The translations under genes were made by a program, and so were the position numbers. 32,008 nt of DNA from Burkholderiales bacterium (GTDB lineage: Bacteria > Pseudomonadota > Gammaproteobacteria > Burkholderiales > Burkholderiaceae_C), in NCBI GenBank assembly GCA_018969975.1, contig JAGWXI010000025.1:1-32008 (forward strand). Direction: 5' to 3'. Position 1 is the first letter of the stretch; each line of letters starts with the position of its first letter. Positions 16,500-23,620 of this stretch are shown here, one piece after another. The notes beneath the pieces were generated by a model, which worked only from the letters and a program-made list of their open reading frames with translations, did not search any database and was not told where the DNA came from.

Positions 16500-16643
16500 A
16501 TCGAAGGTCTTGCTTTGCTTGTAGTAATCCAGTTATATGCCCAATAAACCGAGAGCCCTAAGCCCCGTAATGACGATTTATTGATTTTTTTGTGCGCTTG
16601 TTAGCTGAACTGAACACAAAAAAATTAAGCTACTCCCCAACGA
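16500..16643 (-). promoter_or_regulatory. yybP-ykoY (manganese) riboswitch in the terC leader
   Basis: Read on the minus strand, the leader begins TTGGGGAGTAGC; the invariant GGGGAGTAGC is at 16630-16639. A ten-pair arm follows (16615-16624 with 16585-16594). Then come TCGTCATTACGGGGC (ending near 16562), which resembles the conserved L3 element, and GCAAGACC (complement of 16506-16513). These elements in this order, directly upstream of a terC gene, are the hallmark of the yybP-ykoY class, which senses Mn2+ and turns expression on. The AAGACC of the aptamer's 3' end is complementary to GGTCTT lying just before the terC ATG (16449-16454). Without metal that pairing could hide the ribosome-binding site. 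The class is known; the switching model here is inference. Confidence 0.85.
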
Positions 16644-16650
16644 CGGTGCA

Positions 16651-16678
16651 ATTAAACCTTGACTATTTTTTTTGTCAA
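16651..16678 (-). promoter_or_regulatory. Probable sigma-70 promoter of the terC operon
   Basis: On the minus strand TTGACA (complement of 16673-16678) is a perfect -35. TTAATT (16651-16656) lies 16 bases downstream, or TTTAAT 15 bases downstream, as -10. A start of transcription near 16645 would put the first RNA bases right before the riboswitch motif GGGGAGTAGC, which supports both calls. Confidence 0.6.
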
Positions 16679-16744
16679 AGTTAATTCTTAAATAGCAATA
16701 GAATTTATGGGGTTATTTTTTAAATTGTGGTTATCGTTTGACAC

Positions 16745-16772
16745 ATTGAAGTCCGTAGAAATAACCTCATAT
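16745..16772 (+). promoter_or_regulatory. Candidate sigma-32 promoter of htpX
   Basis: ATTGAA at 16745-16750 is followed, after 14 bases, by CCTCATAT at 16765-16772, which differs from the heat-shock -10 CCCCATAT at one base. The start of transcription would be near 16780, about 35 bases before htpX. An overlapping sigma-70 reading (TTGAAG, 18 bases, TATGAT at 16770-16775) is also possible. The rest of the 369-bp gap 16447-16815 holds the terC promoter and riboswitch; nothing else stands out. Confidence 0.55.
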
Positions 16773-16815
16773 GATTAAAAAGCAAGTTCTTTGATTTTTC
16801 ACAAAGGGTCTTTAT

Positions 16816-17685
16816 ATGAAACGCATATTCCTCTTCATACTCACCAATCTTGCAGTCATGTTGGTGTTGAGCATAGTTGCTAGCCTTCTAGGAGTTAATC
16901 GTTACTTAACCGCGAATGGTTTAAACCTTTCTGCGCTGTTGGGCTTTTCTTTAATCATGGGCTTTGGAGGCGCATTTATCTCTTTGCTCATGAGCAAGTG
17001 GATGGCCAAAATGTCGACTGGGGCAGAACTTATTACGCAACCGCGTAATGCGGATGAGGCCTGGATCGTAGATACCGTCAAACGCTTATCGCAGCGCGCG
17101 GGTATTGAAATGCCAGAGGTTGCTATTTACGACGGCGAACCCAATGCATTCGCAACTGGTGCTTTCAAAAATTCAGCTTTGGTCGCCGTCTCCACGGGCT
17201 TATTGCAAGGCATGACTCGCGATGAAGTTGAAGCCGTTTTAGGACATGAAATTGCACATATTGCTAACGGTGACATGGTTACCCTCACATTAATTCAAGG
17301 TGTACTCAATACCTTTGTCATTTTCCTAAGCCGAGTCGTGGGTTACTTTGTGGACAACCTCACCCGAAACAAAGACGATGAATCCACTGGGCCTGGCTGG
17401 GGCTATTACGTTACCAGCATCGTGCTTGATATTGTTTTAGGTTTTGTTGCAAGCATGATCGTTGCTTGGTTTAGTCGCCAGCGTGAATTCCGTGCAGATG
17501 AGGGCTCTGCTCAATTACTGGGTCAAAAACAACCGATGATTAATGCTTTGTCTCGATTAGGACAAATGCAAGCTGGGGCCTTACCCTCCAGTGTTGCCGC
17601 AATGGGTATTACTGGTGATTTAAGTAAGTTATTCGCTACCCACCCTCCACTTGAAGAACGTATAGCCGCACTACAAAACAAATAA
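16816..17685 (+). CDS. htpX: Membrane zinc metalloprotease HtpX
   Basis: A 289-residue M48B protease. Two N-terminal membrane helices (about 4-26 and 38-60) precede the catalytic domain, whose HExxH motif is [12 protein letters not shown] with H144, E145 and H148. The third zinc ligand is E224 in [12 protein letters not shown]. Two more hydrophobic segments lie near 155-180 and 196-220. The active site faces the cytoplasm, where HtpX degrades misfolded inner-membrane proteins together with FtsH. An AAAGGG ribosome-binding site lies upstream. The sigma-32-like promoter fits the known heat-shock control in E. coli. It is 27 bp upstream of a second terC-family gene, so the two are probably one transcript, joining membrane quality control to a metal-related transporter. 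Confidence 0.96.
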   Translation: MKRIFLFILTNLAVMLVLSIVASLLGVNRYLTANGLNLSALLGFSLIMGFGGAFISLLMSKWMAKMSTGAELITQPRNADEAWIVDTVKRLSQRAGIEMPEVAIYDGEPNAFATGAFKNSALVAVSTGLLQGMTRDEVEAVLGHEIAHIANGDMVTLTLIQGVLNTFVIFLSRVVGYFVDNLTRNKDDESTGPGWGYYVTSIVLDIVLGFVASMIVAWFSRQREFRADEGSAQLLGQKQPMINALSRLGQMQAGALPSSVAAMGITGDLSKLFATHPPLEERIAALQNK

Positions 17686-17712
17686 ATTCCTTATCTAGAC
17701 GCACCACACAGC

Positions 17713-18441
17713 ATGGAACTTCTCTCCTCACCAGAAGCATGGGTAGCATTTGCGACCCTTACTGCCCTGGAATTAGTACTAGGCATCGACAATATTATTT
17801 TTATATCTATTCTTGTAGACAAACTCTCGCTTGATAAGCGTGAGCTTGCAAGAAAGATAGGCCTTTTCATGGCCATGTTCATGCGCATAGGCTTGCTTTT
17901 GGTGCTCTCATGGATCGTGGGGCTGGTTGAACCTATGTTCACACTACAAGGACACGAAATTTCTGGCAGAGATGCCATCTTGCTTCTTGGAGGTCTTTTT
18001 CTTATTTGGAAGAGTACGACTGAAATTCATCAGGTGCTGGAGGGATCACATGAGCAACAAAACGCCCAATCGAGAAATACTTTTTTTTCAGTCATCTTCC
18101 AAATCATATTGATTGATTTAGTTTTTTCATTAGATTCCATCATTACGGCGGTAGGTATGGTCGATGAAATTGAAATCATGATTGCAGCCGTTGTTACGTC
18201 TGTGGGTTTAATGATGGTTTTTGCCCGTGCTATTGGCGACTTTGTATCCAACCATCCCAGCATCAAGATGCTGGCTCTTAGTTTTTTGGTCGTTGTGGGA
18301 GTCGTTCTGATCGCTGAGGGTTTTGAGCACCATATCCCAAAAGGATATATTTACTTTGCAATGGCTTTTTCAGTATGCGTCGAAATGCTCAACATACGAT
18401 TTAGAAAAAAATCTTTATCGAGCCGTTCGCCACAATCATAA
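17713..18441 (+). CDS. TerC family protein (YoaE/YgdQ-like)
   Basis: A 242-residue integral membrane protein with seven predicted segments. The signature LELVLGIDNIIFISILVDKL has D26/N27, and the second half has LIDLVFSLDSIITAVGMVDEI, in which Asp-Ser replaces the Asp-Asn of the first TerC. The C-terminus has PKGYIYFAMAFSVCVEMLNIRFRKK, typical of the YoaE/YgdQ-like branch. It therefore belongs to another branch than the riboswitch-controlled TerC and need not have the same substrate. Its stop overlaps the convergent DUF1854 gene by six bases. It lies 27 bp after htpX and has no riboswitch of its own. Confidence 0.92.
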   Translation: MELLSSPEAWVAFATLTALELVLGIDNIIFISILVDKLSLDKRELARKIGLFMAMFMRIGLLLVLSWIVGLVEPMFTLQGHEISGRDAILLLGGLFLIWKSTTEIHQVLEGSHEQQNAQSRNTFFSVIFQIILIDLVFSLDSIITAVGMVDEIEIMIAAVVTSVGLMMVFARAIGDFVSNHPSIKMLALSFLVVVGVVLIAEGFEHHIPKGYIYFAMAFSVCVEMLNIRFRKKSLSSRSPQS

Positions 18442-18903
18442 AAACCGATCTAACAGCTTTCGGGTGTGTCTATCCAGCGAAGGCAAATGTCGGATTAAAA
18501 ACTGCACGCCATGTGCATCAACAACAATCAACGTATGACCGCTTAGACGTTTGATGTCTTCTTCACCTTTCAATACGAACTCAGTGGAGCCACGACTAGT
18601 TTGAACCCGCCAGGTGCAAGGCGTGGAAAAGCTATTGACGCTATCTAAACGCAAAATCTCAGGCATAAACTCTCGCATTTGCAAGGCTTTTTCAATTACT
18701 TTTTGATTACTTGCACTCACATTCGCTAAGTTATCTATCCAGAGTAGTTCTTTGCCTTCAGCGCTCAAAATTGAAACACTTTCTTGCGGAGCAGCTATGG
18801 GAAAAGCACGAACAGCAACAGCAGCCTCGTGCAACATGCCATCGGGGAGTTCAACTGTAAGTTGGCCTAGCGGATTAAAGCTTAAAGAAAAAGGGTCACT
18901 CAT
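18436..18903 (-). CDS. DUF1854 family protein associated with cyanophycin metabolism
   Basis: A 155-residue soluble-looking protein with no signal peptide or membrane segment. Visible features are the DPFSLSFNPLGQLTVELPDG start, then VRAFPIAAPQESVSILSAEGKELLWIDNL, FMPEILRLDSVNSFSTPCTWRVQTSRGSTEFVLKGEEDIKRL and LIVVDAHGVQFLIRHLPSLDRHTRKLLDRFL. I recognise this as DUF1854, a family found beside cyanophycin genes in betaproteobacteria. Its function is not known. The start codon overlaps the stop of the upstream ABC gene in ATGA, so the two are translationally coupled and likely act together, for instance as a regulatory or partner subunit of the transporter. Confidence 0.85.
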   Translation of the reverse strand: MSDPFSLSFNPLGQLTVELPDGMLHEAAVAVRAFPIAAPQESVSILSAEGKELLWIDNLANVSASNQKVIEKALQMREFMPEILRLDSVNSFSTPCTWRVQTSRGSTEFVLKGEEDIKRLSGHTLIVVDAHGVQFLIRHLPSLDRHTRKLLDRFL

Positions 18904-21194
18904 AAAATATCTTCTTTCCGAGCAACTTCACCTAATTTGACGCGATCTGCTTCTGCATTTTTTGCTTGCGCTTCATACAAGCGCCAATAGACACCTTGCT
19001 TGGCCAATAGAGTGTCGTGATCGCCCTCTTCCACTAATTCACCCTGCTCCAAGACTACCAGTCGATCGGCTTTGTGTAGCGTTGACAAACGGTGCGCAAT
19101 TGCGATCGTGGTTCGCCCTTGCACGAGGTTATCAAGTGCTTTTTGGATTTCTTGCTCTGTCTCTGTATCTACTGATGCTGTAGCCTCATCCAAAATGAGG
19201 ATACGTGGATTGATTAGTAATGCACGGGCAATGGAAATACGTTGCCTCTCCCCACCTGAGAGGCCTTGTCCGCGCTCACCAACCAATGAGTCATAGCCTT
19301 GGGGAAGTCGCAAAATAAATTCATGGGCATGGGCTGCACGTGCGGCGGCAACAATTTCTTGGCGACTTGCATTGGGCATGCCGTAGGCGATGTTGTCAGC
19401 GATAGTGCCGAAAAATAAGAAAGGTTCTTGCAACACCAAACCGATATGGCTGCGGTAATCAGACAAAGCGATATTGCGAATGTCTATGCCATCGACCTTG
19501 ATAGCACCTTCGCTGATATCGTAGAAACGACATATTAAATTCACCAGTGTGCTTTTGCCCGAACCACTCTGACCCACCAGTCCAATCATTTCGCCGGGTT
19601 GAATAACCAAATTCAATCCGCGAATCACAGAGCGGTTACCGTAGCGAAAACCAACATCTTGAATATCAATGCGGCCTTGTAAAGGGCTTGGTAATTTTTG
19701 TGGTTGCGCTGCCTCAGGAACGCTAGAGACGTGATCTAGTATTTCAAAAATTCGTTTAGCGCCTGCAGCCGCTTTTTGGGTAAAGGAAACAAATCGACTC
19801 ATAGAGTCTAGACGCGTGTAAAAACGTCCGATGTAGGCCAAAAAAGCAGTCAATACACCCACCGTAATTTGATGATGCGATACCAACCAAATACCAAAAC
19901 CCCAAACCACCAAAAGACCTACTTCGGTCATCAGCGTTACGGTGGGTGAAAACAAAGACCACACAAAATTAATCCGGTCATTAACTACCATGTTGTGTTT
20001 GTTTGCGTCACGAAATCGGTTAGCTTCGCGTCGCTCCTGCGCAAAAGCTTTCACCACCCTGATGCCGGGGATGGTGTCGGCCAAAACGTTGGTTAGTTCA
20101 GACCATACGCGGTCTACTTTTTCAAAACCAGTACGCAATTTATCGCGCACTACATGAATCAACCAAATAATGAGTGGTAGAGGTAATAGAGTAGCCGCAG
20201 CCAATCGCACATCAATACTGAGCAAAATAGCTGCCGTCATCAATATCATCAAGATGTCTGTGGCGAAGTCGAGCAGGTGCAAGGATAGAAAGACATTGAT
20301 TCTGTCCGTTTCAGCACCAATACGATTCATTAAATCACCCGTGCGCCTACCACCAAAATATTCCAAAGACAAACGCATCAAGTGCTCATATGCCGTGGTG
20401 CGTAAGTCTGCACCAATTCGCTCGGAGACCAAAGCCAATATATAGGATTTAGCCCATCCCAAAACCCAAGCCAAAATTGCAGCAGCAAACAATCCACCCA
20501 GGTACCACGTTACTAAATCGTGGTCAATGTCTTGGCCGTTTTGAAATGGAATCAAAATATCGTCCATCAAAGGCATCGTCAAATACGGTGGCACCAAGGT
20601 GGCTGCAGTTGATGCAATCGTTAACAAGAATCCTATTAACAACTGCCATCGGTAGGGATGAGCGAACTGCCACAAACGAAATAAACCCCAAGTCGAGAGA
20701 GGCACATGTTTTTCCCGATTACAAATAGGGCACTCTTGGCCAAGTGTTTCTAGGAGTAATTTGCACTGTGGACACCTAGCCACCAAATTATTTTGAAATG
20801 TCTGCCCGTGTGTAATCAACTCCACACGCTCTGCAAAAATCTCTTGCAAGCGCATAGCTACTACGTTGTGACTTAAGGTGAAGCGCCAGGTGGCAAGTTG
20901 CTCCACACTGTTGCGTAAAGAGAGTGTCCCAACCCCCGCGTAATCAAAATGTTCCATCACCCAACCAGACTGCAATGGCCAACTCCTCCATTCGGGTTCG
21001 GGGCTTGCTGGACCAGCTGAGAGAACACGTTGGTCTGTCACAATTAACAAACCTTTTGAAAACTGCAATTGCGTGTCTAGGTCAACTTCTAAACAAGCTA
21101 AAACGTTTTCTAGTGGTGTGAGCTGAGCCAGCGCGGATGCCTTCCAATAAAAAGGCAACATAAAGTTGGCATTAGCCGAAAGAGATGTATTCAT
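18900..21194 (-). CDS. ABC exporter with N-terminal zinc ribbon, cyanophycin locus
   Basis: A 764-residue half-transporter with fused membrane and ATPase parts, longer than the usual ~600. Residues 1-135 are an extra beta-rich domain, possibly PH-like (GLLIVTDQRVLSA). A zinc ribbon follows with CPQC at 141-144 and CPIC at 155-158. Six membrane helices occupy about 183-465. The ATPase has Walker A GQSGSGKST (541-549), signature LSGGERQ (645-651), Walker B ILILDE (665-670) and H-loop H701, all intact. It belongs to the exporter (type IV, MsbA-like) class. Overlap with DUF1854 and divergence from cphA' tie it to cyanophycin. Its cargo is unknown. The start is a plain ATG with a weak ribosome-binding site. 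Confidence 0.92.
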   Translation of the reverse strand: MNTSLSANANFMLPFYWKASALAQLTPLENVLACLEVDLDTQLQFSKGLLIVTDQRVLSAGPASPEPEWRSWPLQSGWVMEHFDYAGVGTLSLRNSVEQLATWRFTLSHNVVAMRLQEIFAERVELITHGQTFQNNLVARCPQCKLLLETLGQECPICNREKHVPLSTWGLFRLWQFAHPYRWQLLIGFLLTIASTAATLVPPYLTMPLMDDILIPFQNGQDIDHDLVTWYLGGLFAAAILAWVLGWAKSYILALVSERIGADLRTTAYEHLMRLSLEYFGGRRTGDLMNRIGAETDRINVFLSLHLLDFATDILMILMTAAILLSIDVRLAAATLLPLPLIIWLIHVVRDKLRTGFEKVDRVWSELTNVLADTIPGIRVVKAFAQERREANRFRDANKHNMVVNDRINFVWSLFSPTVTLMTEVGLLVVWGFGIWLVSHHQITVGVLTAFLAYIGRFYTRLDSMSRFVSFTQKAAAGAKRIFEILDHVSSVPEAAQPQKLPSPLQGRIDIQDVGFRYGNRSVIRGLNLVIQPGEMIGLVGQSGSGKSTLVNLICRFYDISEGAIKVDGIDIRNIALSDYRSHIGLVLQEPFLFFGTIADNIAYGMPNASRQEIVAAARAAHAHEFILRLPQGYDSLVGERGQGLSGGERQRISIARALLINPRILILDEATASVDTETEQEIQKALDNLVQGRTTIAIAHRLSTLHKADRLVVLEQGELVEEGDHDTLLAKQGVYWRLYEAQAKNAEADRVKLGEVARKEDIL

Positions 21195-21219
21195 TCTTAT
21201 AAATTTTCCGGCCTAAATC

Positions 21220-21233
21220 GTTTGTTTACAAAC
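21220..21233. promoter_or_regulatory. Inverted repeat GTTTGTTTACAAAC, candidate operator
   Basis: Perfect six-base arms GTTTGT and ACAAAC around two T, in the 182-bp spacer between the divergent ABC gene and cphA'. It is 26 bp upstream of the ABC start. A further loose TTGACT (21315-21320) may serve a cphA' promoter, with a poor -10. No regulator gene is nearby. Confidence 0.4.
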
Positions 21234-21376
21234 ACAGATCGGCAAACAAGTAGCAGGAGACTTGGCTTGTTGCACCCAACATTGAACAACATAAATTGTA
21301 TAGCTCATGATTTATTGACTGTCCATTATTTGCAATTTATCTGCTAGATCCTGTAGCAACCTAAACCTATTTATTT

Positions 21377-23620
21377 ATGGCCTTTAAAGACATCCAAATT
21401 CTGCGCGTGAATTATTTACGCGGTCCAAATATTTGGACCTACCGCCCCATCATTGAAGCCTTGATTGATTTAGGGGAAATGGAAGAACACCCCTCTAATT
21501 CCATTGAAGGTTTTAATGACCGCATCAACGCTTGGTTGCCCGGTTTGGTAGAACACCATTGCGGGGTTGGCCATCGGGGGGGATTTTTGACACGTTTAGT
21601 TGGTGGCACATGGATGGGCCACATCATCGAGCATGTCTCGATTGAATTGCAACTGCTTGCAGGTGCACGCGCTGAATTTGGTAAAGCGCGTGAGATAAGC
21701 AAACGCGGCGTTTATAAAGTGGTATTTCGCACAGAGCACGAAGACTTAGGCCGTGCCAGTTTTAAAGCTGCGCATCGATTGGTGATGTCCGCTGCTAACA
21801 ACTTAGCGTTTGATGTTGCTGCTACCGTAGAGGAGCTCAAAATAATTGTCGACACGCTTTGTTTAGGCCCGAGCACTGCTTGCATTGTTGACGCAGCAAC
21901 CGAGCGCAAAACGCCTTTCATTCGTTTGACTGAAGGTAATTTGGTGCAACTGGGCTATGGCGCACGCCAGCGTCGCATCTGGACCGCTGAAACCGATCGC
22001 ACCAGTGCAATTGCCGAGAGTATTTCCAGTGATAAAGACCTCACCAAACGCTTGCTGTCGCAGTGCGGAATTCCTGTCCCAGAAGGCCGTACTGTGACCA
22101 GCGCGGACCAAGCTTGGCAAGCTGCCCAAGATATCGGTTTGCCCGTAGCTATCAAACCCGCAGACGGCAACCGTGGTCGCGGTGTTTCTTTGAATGTTAA
22201 GACCGAGAATGCCGTACGCGCTGCTTGGTTAGCAGCTAACACCATTGGCGCGAGTTGGTCTGATACAGAAGAAAACGTTCCTGTTTTGATAGAACGCTAT
22301 GTAACTGGACAAGAACATCGCATTTTGGTGGTTGGGGATCGGGTGATAGCGGCAACCCAGGGAGAGACTGCTTATGTAGTGGGCAATGGAGTTTCAACGG
22401 TTGAAGAATTGATCGAATCCCAAATCAATACAGACCCTCGCCGAGGTGCGTCTGAAATCTTTCCTTTGGATGTGATCAATTTCACGGATTCATCACGCGG
22501 TGAAATGACGCTTTTAGAAATCCAACGCCAAGGACTGGAGCCACAAAGTATCGTTGAAGCAGGTCGTAAGGTGATCGTGCAACGTAACGGAAATCTCAAC
22601 ATAGACGTCACCGATAAAGTGCATCCAGATGTTGCAGCGACTGCCACATTAGCGGCAAGGGTTATTGGTCTAGACATAGTAGGTATTGATATCGTGACAG
22701 AGGATATTGGACGACCCATGACAGAAACACGTGGCGCTGTGATTGAAGTCAACGCGGGCCCCGGTTTGCTCATGCACGTCAAACCTGCCGTAGGACAACC
22801 TCGCCCTGTCGGTAAAGCCATCGTTGATCACTTGTTTGGGCCTAACGATTCTGGTCGAATTCCTGTCGTTGGTATTGTGGGTACTGAGCAAACAACGCAA
22901 CTTGCGCAACTCATCGCTTGGTTGCTTCATCTGTCTGGGAATCGCACGGGGCTGGCTTGCAAAGATGGTCTGTATATGAACCAACACCACCTAAGTAAAA
23001 ATGATGCGCGTGGTTTTGAAGACGGCGAACGTTTGTTGATCAACCGAGCACTAGATGCAGCTGTTTTTGAAACTACGCCCTTGCACATCTTGAATGAAGG
23101 CTTGGCTTATGACAGATGCCAAATTGGGGTGGTTACCGATATGCCAGAGACAACTCAAATCTTGATTGACCAACACGATATCCAATCACCTGACCAGATG
23201 CGAACAGTTATTCGTACCCAGGTTGATCTAGTATTGCCCGAAGGCGCGACTGTCTTGAATGCGCAAGACGATGCGGTAGTGAGTTTGGCAGACCTCAGTG
23301 ATGGAGAAGTATTGTTTTATGCACAAGATCCTAGCAACACGCATCTAACTGCACACCGTCAGCAAGGGGGGCGTGTAGTCTTTTGTCAAGAAGGCTTTGT
23401 GACCTTAGCGCGCGGTGATCAGGAAACTCCCCTCTTCCATTTAGATATGGATTTGATTGCGCGACTGCTGCAACAAGGCTTAAAAATAAATACCCTTTTG
23501 GCTGCAGTTGCATCGGGCTGGTCTCTCAACATCACCCCTTTGCTGATTCGTGCTGGTGTTAAAAATTTCGGACAAAACCTCTCTGCGGTTAGTAAAGATC
23601 TAGCAAGGATGAACGGCTAA
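21377..23620 (+). CDS. cphA': Cyanophycin synthetase-like protein CphA' with degenerate Mur-ligase P-loop
   Basis: A 747-residue paralogue of cyanophycin synthetase. An N-terminal domain (1-160) leads to an ATP-grasp domain (about 215-490) with IKPADGNRGRGVSLNV and VIEVNAGPGLLMHV, which look functional. The C-terminal Mur-ligase-like part is decayed: where CphA has GTNGKTTT, this protein has GTEQTTQL (502-509), lacking the P-loop lysine. ETARGG has become ETTPLH, and DHLG and the last ligase domain are missing. It is 110 residues shorter than the CphA next door. It should therefore perform at most the ATP-grasp reaction (aspartate addition in CphA) or act structurally. Stop and next start overlap in TAATG. 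The ATG has no visible ribosome-binding site. Confidence 0.9.
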   Translation: MAFKDIQILRVNYLRGPNIWTYRPIIEALIDLGEMEEHPSNSIEGFNDRINAWLPGLVEHHCGVGHRGGFLTRLVGGTWMGHIIEHVSIELQLLAGARAEFGKAREISKRGVYKVVFRTEHEDLGRASFKAAHRLVMSAANNLAFDVAATVEELKIIVDTLCLGPSTACIVDAATERKTPFIRLTEGNLVQLGYGARQRRIWTAETDRTSAIAESISSDKDLTKRLLSQCGIPVPEGRTVTSADQAWQAAQDIGLPVAIKPADGNRGRGVSLNVKTENAVRAAWLAANTIGASWSDTEENVPVLIERYVTGQEHRILVVGDRVIAATQGETAYVVGNGVSTVEELIESQINTDPRRGASEIFPLDVINFTDSSRGEMTLLEIQRQGLEPQSIVEAGRKVIVQRNGNLNIDVTDKVHPDVAATATLAARVIGLDIVGIDIVTEDIGRPMTETRGAVIEVNAGPGLLMHVKPAVGQPRPVGKAIVDHLFGPNDSGRIPVVGIVGTEQTTQLAQLIAWLLHLSGNRTGLACKDGLYMNQHHLSKNDARGFEDGERLLINRALDAAVFETTPLHILNEGLAYDRCQIGVVTDMPETTQILIDQHDIQSPDQMRTVIRTQVDLVLPEGATVLNAQDDAVVSLADLSDGEVLFYAQDPSNTHLTAHRQQGGRVVFCQEGFVTLARGDQETPLFHLDMDLIARLLQQGLKINTLLAAVASGWSLNITPLLIRAGVKNFGQNLSAVSKDLARMNG

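Noticed and set aside
14131-18441. The AT-richer look of this block as a sign of recent transfer
   Set aside because: Gene types are ordinary chromosomal ones, no integrase, repeat or tRNA border is seen, and base composition could not be computed properly by eye.
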